Below are positions 1 through 7,588 of a stretch of DNA of 64,000 nucleotides, piece by piece. Source of the DNA: Streptomyces hygroscopicus (GTDB taxonomy: Bacteria; Actinomycetota; Actinomycetes; Streptomycetales; Streptomycetaceae); NCBI RefSeq assembly GCF_026168105.1, contig NZ_LBMW01000017.1, positions 62,001 through 126,000 on the forward strand. The letters are read 5' to 3'. Each line of letters begins with the position of its first letter. Positions within the stretch are counted from its first letter, which is position 1. Position numbers and translations under genes: made by a program. The notes under the pieces are model-generated. The model saw only the letters and a list, made by a program, of their open reading frames with translations. It ran no database searches and was not told where the DNA came from.

Positions 1-1
1 G

Positions 2-100
2 GCGATGGACCACGGCTACATGTACGGCCGCGCCTTCGACGACCTGGACGGCCACACCTGGGAAGTCATGTGGATGGACCCGGCAGCGGTCCAGGGCTGA
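2..100 (+). CDS. VOC/glyoxalase-like protein, C-terminal fragment
   Basis: The reading frame enters from the left edge and stops at 98-100, giving the last 32 residues only. The tail DLDGHTWEVMWMDP is the usual end of bacterial glyoxalase/extradiol dioxygenase-fold (VOC) proteins of the 'predicted lactoylglutathione lyase' type; the final Glu in HTWEVMW is normally a metal ligand. The substrate cannot be inferred from this fragment. Confidence 0.75.
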   Translation, partial: AMDHGYMYGRAFDDLDGHTWEVMWMDPAAVQG

Positions 101-217
101 GCTCGCGGGGGATGAACAAGGGCGCACCGGCGGTGGGTTGAGGAGGCTCGGGCCGCGTTCAAACGCGCGGGTGGTTAATGGGCGGGCAAAAGACGACGGG
201 CATGCCGGACATCGGCG

Positions 218-245
218 TTGACAGCCCTGAGCCGCCGCTTATAGA
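218..245 (+). promoter_or_regulatory. Sigma-70-type promoter of the LAETG protein gene
   Basis: TTGACA at 218-223 and TATAGA at 240-245 are separated by 16 bp, close to the vegetative (HrdB) consensus. The start point would fall near 252, leaving a leader of about 75 nt before the GTG at 327. In the leader GGGATGC (261-267) can pair with GCATCCC (307-313) just ahead of the ribosome site GAAGGG (316-321), enclosing a smaller GTTG/CAAC stem. Confidence 0.7.
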
Positions 246-326
246 CCTGTGAGCCACTTGGGGATGCTGTTGTTGCAGCAACGTCCCTCGAACCCCCCGC
301 AGTTGCGCATCCCGCGAAGGGCAATC

Positions 327-1016
327 GTGTCCATATCCTTCCGATCCTCCCGCACCGCACGATCGGTGCGCATCATCGGCGTCGCCTCCGCCGCCGCCGC
401 GCTCGCGCTCGGCGCCGCCGGCAACGCGCTCGCGTGCACCATCCAGGACTTCTCGGCCGCCGCTTCCTGCGACGCCAACGGGAAGGGCAGCATCACCGTC
501 ACCGACAAGGACATCTCGGGCAAGAAGGCGGTCGTCGCGGTCTACCTCGAGTCGAACGGCGCGGACGCCAAGAAGGTCGGCGAGCAGAAGCTCACCGGCA
601 AGGGCGCGACCATCACGTTTCCCGAGGACTGGACGTCCAAGGCCGAGTACCGCGTCCGCATCACCGTGAAGGGCATCCTCGACCAGGACCTCACGCCGAA
701 CCTGATCACGCCTTCCCTGGCCTGCAAGGCCTCGGCGACCACTCCGCCGGCCTCCGGTACCCCGAAGCCGTCGGCCACTGCGACCCCGTCCTCGTCCGCC
801 ACGCCGTCGTCCGCGCCGTCGTCGCCGGGCAGCACGGCCCCCGCCGCCACCGGGGACAACTCCCCCTCGCCGGCGGCCGGCAGCTCGAACCTGGCCGAGA
901 CCGGCGCCAGCTCCAGCACGCCCATGATCGCCGGTATCGCCGGCGGCCTGGTCGTCATCGGCGGCGGCGCGGTGTTCTTCGGCATGCGCCGTCGCAGCGC
1001 GTCGAAGTCCGACTGA
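327..1016 (+). CDS. LAETG-motif cell-wall-anchored surface protein
   Basis: A 229-aa secreted protein. The start is GTG 327 because GAAGGG lies 5 nt upstream and the promoter at 218-245 excludes the longer frame from 249. An Arg-rich N terminus and hydrophobic stretch (about 15-35) form a signal peptide with likely cleavage after ALA near residue 36. A domain of about 95 residues with two or three Cys follows, then a Pro/Ser/Thr/Ala linker (about 132-185), LAETG at 189-193, a membrane segment and the tail RRRSASKSD. LAXTG is the signal used by actinomycete class E sortases. The outer domain is unrecognised. A strong hairpin follows the gene. Confidence 0.85.
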   Translation: MSISFRSSRTARSVRIIGVASAAAALALGAAGNALACTIQDFSAAASCDANGKGSITVTDKDISGKKAVVAVYLESNGADAKKVGEQKLTGKGATITFPEDWTSKAEYRVRITVKGILDQDLTPNLITPSLACKASATTPPASGTPKPSATATPSSSATPSSAPSSPGSTAPAATGDNSPSPAAGSSNLAETGASSSTPMIAGIAGGLVVIGGGAVFFGMRRRSASKSD

Positions 1017-1041
1017 CGTCTTCACCGACCGTACGAGCGAC

Positions 1042-1072
1042 AGCGGCCCGCCCCCTCAGGGGGCGGGCCGCT
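1042..1072. terminator. Bidirectional terminator between convergent genes
   Basis: A near-perfect 14-bp GC stem, AGCGGCCCGCCCCC with GGGGCGGGCCGCT, has a 4-nt loop. It lies between the plus-strand LAETG gene and the minus-strand transporter ATPase. There is no long T-tract, as usual in Streptomyces. Confidence 0.8.
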
Positions 1073-1087
1073 GTCCACGCCGTGTGC

Positions 1088-2119
1088 CTACGCCCGGGAA
1101 GCGTCCCCGAGGACGACGACTTCCGCCGCGTCGAACACGACCCCGACCTCGTCACCGGGCTCCGGGGCCGCGCGCAGCGGGCATGCCGCCTCCAGCCGGG
1201 GCGACTGTTCCGGCATCAGGTGGACGGCGACATGGGTGCCGCGGAAGGTACGTGCGGCTACGGTACAGCGCAGTCCCTCGGACGCGTCCACGAGCCGTAC
1301 GCCCGCCGGCCGGACGAGCAGCGTGCCCGGTCCCTGCGGCGAGCCCTCCGGGACGGGGACCTTGCCCCACGGCGTGTCCGCCGTCCGACCCGCAACGGTC
1401 GCCTCCACCACGTTGTCGAAGCCGAGGAAGCGCGCCACGAACTCGTCCGCGGGCCGCTGCCACACCTCAAGGGGCGTACCGGACTGGGCGATACGCCCGT
1501 CGCGCATCACGACGACCCGGTCGGCCAGCGCGAAGGCCTCCCCCTGGTCATGGGTGACGGCGAGCACGGTGGTGCCCAACCGTCCGAAGAGATCACGCAG
1601 TTCGACCACGAGGCGCTCGCGCAGCGAACGGTCGAGCTGGCCCAGCGGTTCGTCCAGCATCAGCAGCCGCGGCCGTGGGGCGAGGGCGCGGGCGAGCGCG
1701 ACACGCTGCTGTTCGCCGCCGGAGAGCGCCGCGACGGCCCGGCGCGCGGCCCCGGGCAGCCCCACCAGGTCCAGCAACTCCCGTACCCGGGCGTCCTGTT
1801 CGGCGCGCGCGGCGCCCCGCATACGCAGGCCGAAGGCGACGTTCGCGCCCACGTCCCGCTGCGGGAACAGCTGGTGGTCCTGGAACATCAGTCCGACGCC
1901 GCGCCGGTGCGCGGGCACCCCGGTCAGGTCCCGGCCGTCGAGGAACACCCGCCCGGCATCCAGGCCCTGCAGACCGGCCACGGTTCGCAGCAGCGTCGAC
2001 TTGCCGCTGCCGCTCGGCCCGAGCACGCACGCGACCTCGTGCTCGGCGACGTCGAGGTCGACCCCGTCGAGCGCGGCGCGCCCCCCGAAGCGCACGGTCG
2101 CTCCCTCAAGCCCGAGCAT
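1088..2119 (-). CDS. thiQ: ABC transporter ATPase, probable thiamine importer
   Basis: 343 aa, ATG at 2119, starting 2 nt after the permease stop. The N-terminal nucleotide-binding domain has Walker A GPSGSGKST (about residues 33-41), Q-loop FQDHQLFP, signature LSGGEQQR, Walker B LLMLDEPLGQLD and the switch His in AVTHD. About 110 extra C-terminal residues resemble the TOBE-like regulatory region of CUT1/POT-type ATPases, so it is longer than enteric ThiQ (about 230 aa). The gene is last in an operon headed by a TPP riboswitch, which points to thiamine. The cytoplasmic ATPase energises the permease encoded just upstream. Confidence 0.85.
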   Translation of the reverse strand: MLGLEGATVRFGGRAALDGVDLDVAEHEVACVLGPSGSGKSTLLRTVAGLQGLDAGRVFLDGRDLTGVPAHRRGVGLMFQDHQLFPQRDVGANVAFGLRMRGAARAEQDARVRELLDLVGLPGAARRAVAALSGGEQQRVALARALAPRPRLLMLDEPLGQLDRSLRERLVVELRDLFGRLGTTVLAVTHDQGEAFALADRVVVMRDGRIAQSGTPLEVWQRPADEFVARFLGFDNVVEATVAGRTADTPWGKVPVPEGSPQGPGTLLVRPAGVRLVDASEGLRCTVAARTFRGTHVAVHLMPEQSPRLEAACPLRAAPEPGDEVGVVFDAAEVVVLGDASRA

Positions 2120-2121
2120 CG

Positions 2122-3765
2122 TCAGAACTCCCCCGTCCGGTCGGTACGCAGCCTCTCCAGGACCAGCAGCGCCACCGCGCACACCACCATCAGAATCGTC
2201 GAAAGGGCCATCGCCTGGCCGTAGTTGAGGTCGCCGGCCCGGCCGAGCAGTCGCGCCACCGCGACGGGCAGCGTCGGGTTGTCGGGCCGTGCGATGAACA
2301 CGGTCGCCCCGAACTCGCCCAGGGACACGGCGTACGCGAACCCGGCCGCGACGAGCAGTGCCCGCCGCACGATCGGCAGATCGACCTCCCGCCACACCCG
2401 CCACGGCGGGGCACCGAGCACGGCGGCCGCCTCCCGCAGCCGCTCGTCCACGGCCCGCAGGACCGGCAGCATGGTGCGTACGACGAAGGGGGCGCCCACC
2501 AGCGCCTGCGCGAGCGGGACCAGGATCCAGGAACCGCGCAGGTTCAGCGGCGGCTTGTCGAGGGCAATGAGGAAACCGAAGCCGACGGTCACGGCGGACA
2601 CACCCAGCGGCAGCATCAGCAGCGCGTCGAAGCCCCGGACCAGACGGCCGGCGCCCCTGCGCGCGAGGGCCGCGGCGGCGAGCCCTCCGATCAGCACGGC
2701 GATGAGCGTGGCGACGGCGGCGTACCGGAGCGAGTTGCCGATAGCGTCGATGGGCGCGACAAGGAACGTCCCGCCGTCCGCATGCGTCAGCGCTTGGTAG
2801 TACGCGAACCCGGGCGCGTCGAGGGACCGCTGGACGAGGACGGCGAGCGGCAGCACGAGCAGGACGGCGACGGTGGCGAGGACCGAGCCGAGCAGCGCCC
2901 ACTGGCCCGCCCCGCGCGGCCTGCCCGCCGTGAGGGAGGCGTCGACCAGCCGCAGTGCGCCCTCCCGGCGGCGCACGGTCCAGGCGTGCACGACGAGGAT
3001 CGCGCCCACCGCTCCGAACTGGACGATCGTCAGCACCGCGGCAGTGGACAGGTCGAAGATCTCCGAGGTCTGGCGGTAGATCTCCACCTCCAGGGTGGAG
3101 AAGGTGGGGCCGCCGAGGATCTGTACCACGCCGAAGGAGGTGAAGGTGAACAGGAACACCATCAGCGCGGCGGCCGCCACGGCCGGGCCCAGCGCGGGCA
3201 GCGTCACCTTCCGCCAGGCCGCGAGGCGGGAGGCGCCGAGCACGCGTGCCGCCTCCTCCTGGCGCGGGTCGAGCTGTGCCCACAGGCCCCCTACCGTACG
3301 GACGACGACCGCGTAGTTGAAGAAGACGTGGGCGAGCAGGATCGCCCACACCGTCGTGTCGAGGCGCACGCCCCACAGACCGTCGAGGAGTCCGCCACGG
3401 CCCACGAGCGCCAGGAAGGCCGTACCGACGACGACCGTCGGCAGCACGAACGGGACCGTGACGACCGCGCGCAGCGCCTGCTTGCCCGGGAAGTCCATGC
3501 GCGCGAAGACATACGCGCCGGGCAGCGCGACCAGCAGGGTGAGCGCGGTCGAGGCGAGTGCCTGCCAGGTCGTGAACCACAGCACATGCCGGATGTCGGG
3601 CTGCGCGAGCACGTCCACGACACGCCCCAGACGCCACACCCCGTCGACCTGCAGACCGCGCGCGACGATCGCGGCGACGGGGTAGGCGAAGAAGACCGCG
3701 AAGAACACGACGGGCAGGGCCATGAGCCCGAACCGCGCCGCACCGCGCCGGGTCCGCGGGGTCAC
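2122..3765 (-). CDS. thiP: ABC transporter permease, probable thiamine importer (fused dimer type)
   Basis: About 547 aa with some twelve hydrophobic segments in two homologous halves, each with an EAA-type loop (EEAARVLGASRLAAWRKV and REAAAVLGAPPWRVWREV). This is the fused arrangement seen in ThiP and FbpB-like permeases. GTG at 3765 overlaps the stop of the binding-protein gene by 4 nt (GTGA), which suggests translational coupling. GTG codons at 3786 and 3798 are alternatives, but no clear ribosome site favours them. Family homology alone would also allow iron(III); the riboswitch upstream is the main argument for thiamine. Confidence 0.82.
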   Translation of the reverse strand: MTPRTRRGAARFGLMALPVVFFAVFFAYPVAAIVARGLQVDGVWRLGRVVDVLAQPDIRHVLWFTTWQALASTALTLLVALPGAYVFARMDFPGKQALRAVVTVPFVLPTVVVGTAFLALVGRGGLLDGLWGVRLDTTVWAILLAHVFFNYAVVVRTVGGLWAQLDPRQEEAARVLGASRLAAWRKVTLPALGPAVAAAALMVFLFTFTSFGVVQILGGPTFSTLEVEIYRQTSEIFDLSTAAVLTIVQFGAVGAILVVHAWTVRRREGALRLVDASLTAGRPRGAGQWALLGSVLATVAVLLVLPLAVLVQRSLDAPGFAYYQALTHADGGTFLVAPIDAIGNSLRYAAVATLIAVLIGGLAAAALARRGAGRLVRGFDALLMLPLGVSAVTVGFGFLIALDKPPLNLRGSWILVPLAQALVGAPFVVRTMLPVLRAVDERLREAAAVLGAPPWRVWREVDLPIVRRALLVAAGFAYAVSLGEFGATVFIARPDNPTLPVAVARLLGRAGDLNYGQAMALSTILMVVCAVALLVLERLRTDRTGEF

Positions 3766-4847
3766 TTCAGTACGAGTGACGTCCACGCCTTGACCCACTG
3801 GTCACGGTTGGCGGCGATCGTGGCCGGGTCCATCGTCTCGGGGTTCTTGGCCTGCGGGCCGTACTCCGTGAACTCCTTGGGCACCTTCGCGCCTTCCACC
3901 ACGGGGTACACGTACATGTTGAGCGGCATGTCCTCCTGGAACCGCCTGGTGATCAGGAAGTCGAGGAACGCCTTGCCGCCCTTGCTGTTGTGCGCGTTGC
4001 TCAGCAGGCCCGCGTACTCGATCTGCCGGAAGCAGGTGCCGGTCGCGACGCCGGTCGGCGCGGTGCTGGGCCGGGGGCTCGCGTAGACGACCTCCGCCGG
4101 CGGCGAGGAGGCGTAGGAGACGACGAGCGGCCGGTCGCCCTTGGCCTTCCTGCCGCTCGCCGAACCGGAGAACTCCTGGTTGTACGCCTGCTCCCAGCCG
4201 TCGACCACCTTCACACCGTTGGCCTTGAGCTTCTTCCAGTAGTCCGGCCAGCCGGACGCGCCGTACCTGGCGGCGGTGCCGAGAACGAAGCCGAGGCCCG
4301 GCGAGGACGTGGACGCGTTCTCCGTGACGAGGAGGTTCTTGTACGCGGGCTTGGTCAGGTCGTCGAAGGACTGGGGCGGCGTCAGCTTGTGCGCGCTGAA
4401 GTAGGCCTTGTCGTAGTTGACGCAGATGTCGCCGGAGTCGATGGGCGTGACCCGGTGCTTCGCCTGGTCGACGCGGTACTGGGGCGCGATCAGGCTGGAG
4501 CCCTTCGCCTCGTACGGCTGGAAGAGCCCGTTGTCGAGCGCTCGTGACAGCAGCGTGTTGTCGACGCCGAAGAAGACGTCGCCCTGCGGGTTGTCCTTGG
4601 TGAGGATCGCCTTGTTGACGGCCTGGCCGGCGTCGCCGTCCTTGAGGACTTTGACGGTGTACCCGGACTGCTTCTCGAACTCGGATATGACGCTCTTCGA
4701 GGCGGCCCACGAGTCATGGCTGACGAGGGTCACGGTTTTGGAGTCGCCGCCGCTCCCGCTCGCGGAGCCGGACGACCCGCACGCGGACAGCGTGACCATG
4801 CCCAGCCCGACGGCCACGGCCGCGAGCTGCCTACCGGTGATGCTCAC
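3762..4847 (-). CDS. thiB: Thiamine ABC transporter substrate-binding lipoprotein
   Basis: 361 aa. GTG at 4847 is preceded by an excellent ribosome site AGGAGG (4855-4860). The N terminus has Arg then a hydrophobic core ending in the lipobox LSAC (Cys about 22), so the protein is lipid-anchored outside the membrane, followed by a Gly/Ser linker. The rest is a type 2 periplasmic-binding fold of the ThiB/TbpA family (for example KTVTLVSHDSWAASK near the start, QEDMPLNMYVYPV near the end). It is first in a three-gene unit with permease and ATPase. Riboswitch and hairpin in the leader imply repression when thiamine pyrophosphate is abundant. Confidence 0.87.
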   Translation of the reverse strand: MSITGRQLAAVAVGLGMVTLSACGSSGSASGSGGDSKTVTLVSHDSWAASKSVISEFEKQSGYTVKVLKDGDAGQAVNKAILTKDNPQGDVFFGVDNTLLSRALDNGLFQPYEAKGSSLIAPQYRVDQAKHRVTPIDSGDICVNYDKAYFSAHKLTPPQSFDDLTKPAYKNLLVTENASTSSPGLGFVLGTAARYGASGWPDYWKKLKANGVKVVDGWEQAYNQEFSGSASGRKAKGDRPLVVSYASSPPAEVVYASPRPSTAPTGVATGTCFRQIEYAGLLSNAHNSKGGKAFLDFLITRRFQEDMPLNMYVYPVVEGAKVPKEFTEYGPQAKNPETMDPATIAANRDQWVKAWTSLVLK

Positions 4848-4882
4848 TGATTTTCCTCCTGGGGTGACCAGGAAGAGACGCG

Positions 4883-4919
4883 GCCCTGCCCGGGTCCCCG
4901 ACGGGTTCCCGGGCAGGGC
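4883..4919 (-). terminator. Riboswitch-linked hairpin (attenuator)
   Basis: GCCCTGCCCGGG pairs perfectly with CCCGGGCAGGGC (12 bp, 13-nt loop) between the TPP aptamer and the ribosome site of the lipoprotein gene. There is no U-run, so it may act as a Streptomyces-type terminator or as part of a structure that hides the start site. Confidence 0.7.
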
Positions 4920-4942
4920 GCAACAGCTCGAGTGAAGACCGA

Positions 4943-5022
4943 ACTTCCTACCCAGAATGACCTGGGCGAGGTTCAGAGGGTCTGCGGTCGCTACCGCACT
5001 CTCAGCGCTGTGGCGCTCCCCT
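4943..5022 (-). promoter_or_regulatory. TPP (THI-box) riboswitch
   Basis: Read on the minus strand, the leader shows the conserved TPP aptamer blocks in order: GGGGAGCGCC (5021-5012), CTGAGAGTGCGG, ACCCTCTGAACCT, then CCAGGTCATTCTGGGTAGGAA. The CUGAGA and ACCC-UGAACCUGAU-like pieces form the pyrimidine sensor arm, and the last block forms the pyrophosphate arm. It lies about 95 nt upstream of the transporter start, with a GC hairpin between. Confidence 0.93.
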
Positions 5023-5070
5023 GTCGGAATATGAAGGTGTGTACGGATATGAAGATGTGCGGGCCTCAGA

Positions 5071-6177
5071 CTACCGCTCGGTGGCCGCGAGCTGGCCGCA
5101 CGCCCCGTCGATCTCCTGACCGCGGGTGTCCCGGACGGTGACCGGCACGCCATGCGCGGCAATGGCCTCCACGAACGCCTTCTCGTCCTCGGGGCGGGAG
5201 GCTGTCCACCTGGAGCCGGGCGTCGGGTTCAGCGGGATGAGATTGACGTGGACGGGCCTGCCCTTGAGCAGTCGTCCGAGCAGGTCACCGCGCCAGGCCT
5301 GGTCGTTGATGTCCCGGATGAGGGCGTACTCGATGGACAGCCGCCGTCCGGACCTGGCGACGTACTCGAACCCGGCGTCCAGCACCTCGCGCACCTTCCA
5401 GCGCGTGTTGACGGGGACGAGGGTGTCACGCAGCTCGTCGTCCGGCGCGTGCAGGGAGATGGCGAGACGGCACTTGAAGCCCTCGTCGGCGAACCGGTGG
5501 ATGGCGGGCACCAGGCCCACCGTCGACACGGTGATCCCGCGCTGCGAGAGCCCGAGCCCGTCCGGCTCGGGATCGGTGAGGGCCCGGATCGCGCCGACGA
5601 CACGCTTGTAGTTGGCGAGGGGCTCGCCCATGCCCATGAAGACGATGTTGGACAGCCGTGCGGGGCCGCCCGGGATCTCCCCGTCGCGCAGCGCCCGCAT
5701 GCCGTCCACGATCTGGTGCACGATCTCGGCGGTGGACAGGTTGCGGTCGAGTCCGGCCTGACCGGTGGCGCAGAACGGGCAGTTCATGCCGCAGCCCGCC
5801 TGCGAGCTGATGCACATGGTGACCCGGTCGGGATAGCGCATGAGCACGGACTCGACGAGCGTCCCGTCGAACAGCCGCCACAGCGTCTTGCGGGTCGTGT
5901 CCTGATCGGTCGACAGGTGCCGTACGACCGTCATCAGCTCGGGGAGCAGTGCCTCCCGGAGCTTGACGCGTGAGCCGGTGGGGATGTCGGTCCACTGCTC
6001 CGGGTCGTGCGCGTACCGCGCGAAGTAGTGCTGCGAGAGCTGCTTGGCGCGGAACGGCTTCTCACCGATCGCGGCGACCGCGTCCTTGCGCTCCGCGGGC
6101 GTGAGATCGGCAAGATGCCGCGGCGGCGTCTTGGCTCCGCGCGGCGCGACGAAAGTGAGTTCTCCGGGCTTAGGCAT
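5071..6177 (-). CDS. rlmN: 23S rRNA (A2503-C2) methyltransferase / tRNA (A37-C2) methyltransferase RlmN
   Basis: 368 aa, usual family length. The radical-SAM cluster motif CGMNCPFC is near residue 122. The N-terminal helical domain (AERKDAVAAIGEKPFRAKQLSQHYF) is typical of RlmN, as are GMGEPLANY, SIEYALI and NLIPLNPTPG. The catalytic cysteine pair would be Cys in the cluster region and the C-terminal Cys of IDGACGQL. It methylates 23S rRNA A2503 and tRNA A37 in the cytoplasm. It stands alone, with the transporter riboswitch just downstream and an accessory pocket upstream. Confidence 0.95.
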   Translation of the reverse strand: MPKPGELTFVAPRGAKTPPRHLADLTPAERKDAVAAIGEKPFRAKQLSQHYFARYAHDPEQWTDIPTGSRVKLREALLPELMTVVRHLSTDQDTTRKTLWRLFDGTLVESVLMRYPDRVTMCISSQAGCGMNCPFCATGQAGLDRNLSTAEIVHQIVDGMRALRDGEIPGGPARLSNIVFMGMGEPLANYKRVVGAIRALTDPEPDGLGLSQRGITVSTVGLVPAIHRFADEGFKCRLAISLHAPDDELRDTLVPVNTRWKVREVLDAGFEYVARSGRRLSIEYALIRDINDQAWRGDLLGRLLKGRPVHVNLIPLNPTPGSRWTASRPEDEKAFVEAIAAHGVPVTVRDTRGQEIDGACGQLAATER

Positions 6178-6502
6178 GGCTTTACCAGTGTCTCAGATCA
6201 AACTCCGTGACCTGCGACCCATGGCTCGTACAGTGGCCGTTGGCAGCTGCCGTCTGTCGTCGCTCGCCGCCCTCGGACGGCCCGGAGACGGCCCCGCGCC
6301 GGACGCGGAGGAGCCACTGGCGCTAGCGGCGGTAACGCTGACATTTGCAACCCCACTAGCGACCGAATCCCATCTGACCAGCACGTTAGCGGTCAGCGGG
6401 CCGGTTCCTGGGCGGTCCCCGCAGCACTCGGCATGTATGGCCACCCGATCAGGAGGAGGGCTCAGCCGAGCGTGACTGAGCGGCCCCAGTCCGATGCGCC
6501 AC
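6178..6502. other. Intergenic region upstream of rlmN
   Basis: No convincing gene is seen. It holds three copies of the motif (C/T)TAGCG at 6323, 6356 and 6386 (about 30-33 bp apart) and the inverted repeat CTGACC (6374-6379) N11 GGTCAG (6391-6396). Both look like protein-binding sites, but no regulator can be named. An rlmN promoter should lie here. Confidence 0.4.
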
Positions 6503-6709
6503 TCAGACGCAGGGGGCGTTGGCGTAGCCCGGGTAGAAAAAGCGCCCCGCCGGACCAGCGCTGTGGACGCAAAGGTCGAAGGTGGGGCTCTGGGGCTTCG
6601 GGCTCTCGGTGGCGGCGGTCGCGGTCGGAGCGATGAAGAGGATCGCCCCAAGGATCATTGTCGCCACCGCCGATTTCTTGCCCGGCATGCGCCTCCTGAA
6701 CGTCTTCAT
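6503..6709 (-). CDS. Small secreted two-cysteine peptide
   Basis: 68 aa. ATG at 6709 has a strong ribosome site AAGGAGG with 5 nt spacing, which argues that this short gene is real; a longer upstream frame lacks one. Residues 1-13 are basic, about 14-30 hydrophobic, with likely signal peptidase cleavage after TATA near 32. The mature part is about 36 residues, Pro/Gly/aromatic-rich, with Cys47 and Cys67 that could form one disulfide; it ends YANAPCV. No family is recognised. Location at an accessory site and size suggest an exported signal, toxin or surface peptide, but this is inference. Confidence 0.7.
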   Translation of the reverse strand: MKTFRRRMPGKKSAVATMILGAILFIAPTATAATESPKPQSPTFDLCVHSAGPAGRFFYPGYANAPCV

Positions 6710-6989
6710 TGCCGCCCTCCTTCGGGCCGAGACGGGAGCGCCGCGCGGTTCACAGGGCGACAGTTCGGCGCTCGCTGTTCCGCTTATAGTCATATGCCGC
6801 AGATGTGACGTCAATACCCTGAATCAGGGCATTCGCGTCGCCAGCTTGATGAGGTTCCGAAGTTCGCCGGACGTGGGCCACGGCGCACGGCGGTGGATCG
6901 GCGGTCGCGCGCCCCCTCCATCCCGGTGTCGGCCGATCCCCCGCCGGAGGCATGGTTCTGACCGTGGCTTTGCCCGTCCAGGTCTCGAC

Positions 6990-7334
6990 TCAGGGCCGTA
7001 GCTCGCTGCGGCCCCAGGGGCCGGCGCCGGCGCCGAAGGGGCCGAGCCCAAGGGGCCGACCCGCGCCTTGCGCGGGCCCTTGATGACGCAAGGAATCTCC
7101 CACCGCGCCGTTGATCCACCTGTGATGGAGAGTGTGCCTCATGCCCTTCCGTACCCAGGGACGCAGCATTACGCTGCCCAGCAGCTTCCGGTTCCGCATC
7201 TGCAGAGAAGTCGCGAGGCCATCCGCCGACCACACGATGTTGTATGCCAAGTCGTATAGAGAATTCGCTCGTTGATCCGAGCGCTCGAAATCCCGATCGA
7301 TGCGACCTCTGCACGAGTCCAGTTGACGCAACAC
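6990..7334 (-). pseudogene. Hypothetical small protein or remnant (family with SLxDLAY motif)
   Basis: An open frame of up to 114 codons from GTG 7334, with no good ribosome site. Residues about 28-58 read SLYDLAYNIVWSADGLATSL, then MRNRKL. The plus-strand frame at 7272-7460 encodes a matching SLRDLAYSVMKSVQRLAAAL and EEKNVK, and the codons differ mainly at third positions. That supports past coding for this part. The C-terminal half, rich in Arg/Gly/Pro, looks like a shadow. No function is assigned. Confidence 0.3.
7060..7076. terminator. GC hairpin, possible terminator
   Basis: CCCGCGC-CTT-GCGCGGG, flanked by the repeat AAGGGGCCGA at 7036-7045 and 7050-7059, which can extend the stem toward GGGCCCTT. 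It could end transcription from the small minus-strand frame at 6990-7334. Confidence 0.4.
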
Positions 7335-7376
7335 CTCAGGAGCTCTCTGCGTGACTTGGCGTACAGCGTCATGAAG
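7238..7376. repeat. Diverged inverted repeat formed by two facing coding fragments
   Basis: TGTATGCCAAGTCGTATAGA starting near 7241 and the reverse complement of the block at about 7345-7370 (TGTACGCCAAGTCACGCAGA) match at about 20 of 26 positions, and nearly all differences are transitions. Read outward, each arm encodes SLxDLAY. This is an inverted duplication of a coding segment rather than a simple palindrome. Confidence 0.6.
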
Positions 7377-7460
7377 TCAGTGCAGCGCCTTGCGGCTGCT
7401 CTTGAAGAGAAGAATGTGAAGCCGCCAACCAGCGCCAGCGTCGCAGATCCATCTGTGTGA
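7272..7460 (+). CDS. Hypothetical 62-aa protein (family with SLxDLAY motif)
   Basis: The frame opens after a TAG at 7257 and its first start is TTG 7272; it ends at a TGA at 7458-7460. A helical segment SLRDLAYSVMKSVQRLAAAL (about residues 25-44) followed by EEKNVK matches the opposite-strand frame at 6990-7334. The ribosome site is weak. It may be a truncated member of a small Streptomyces family; no known domain is recognised. Confidence 0.35.
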   Translation: MIRALEIPIDATSARVQLTQHLRSSLRDLAYSVMKSVQRLAAALEEKNVKPPTSASVADPSV

Positions 7461-7552
7461 CCTGGGGCCTCAGCCGTGCGTGGGGATCGTCACCGCCCGC
7501 CTCCGGCGGCCTCGTTCGGGTCCACGTCGTGGCGGCCGTCGGCCGTCTCCGG

Positions 7553-7581
7553 ATGTCACAGCGCTCCCCGGCCCCTAGAAT
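7553..7581 (+). promoter_or_regulatory. Promoter of a leaderless gene
   Basis: TAGAAT (7576-7581) is a good -10 element, and ATGTCA (7553-7558) lies 17 bp upstream as a weak -35. The predicted start point coincides with the GTG at 7589, and no ribosome site exists, so the mRNA is probably leaderless. Confidence 0.6.
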
Positions 7582-7588
7582 CGAACAT

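Larger units (their letters stand above)
6710..7588. other. Accessory/degenerate region
   Basis: About 880 bp without a solid gene. The stretch 7140-7460 has visibly lower GC and weaker third-position bias than the flanks. It carries two facing fragments of one small family (listed separately), GC hairpins around 7015-7084, and the promoter of the DUF6233 gene at its right end. In related genomes this interval between rlmN and cdsA is, to my recollection, a variable site, so the pocket may be what remains after insertion and decay. Confidence 0.5.

Noticed and set aside
249..326. Upstream extension of the LAETG gene
   Set aside because: The promoter -10 ends at 245, so transcription starts about 252; the GTG at 327 has the ribosome site and signal peptide.
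1088..3637. An 849-codon minus-strand frame covering the ATPase and part of the permease
   Set aside because: Only the last 343 codons are coding; upstream of the ATG at 2119 the frame is out of phase with the permease.
7068..7259. A 63-codon plus-strand frame in the accessory pocket
   Set aside because: No ribosome site, no codon bias and antisense to the likelier minus-strand fragment.
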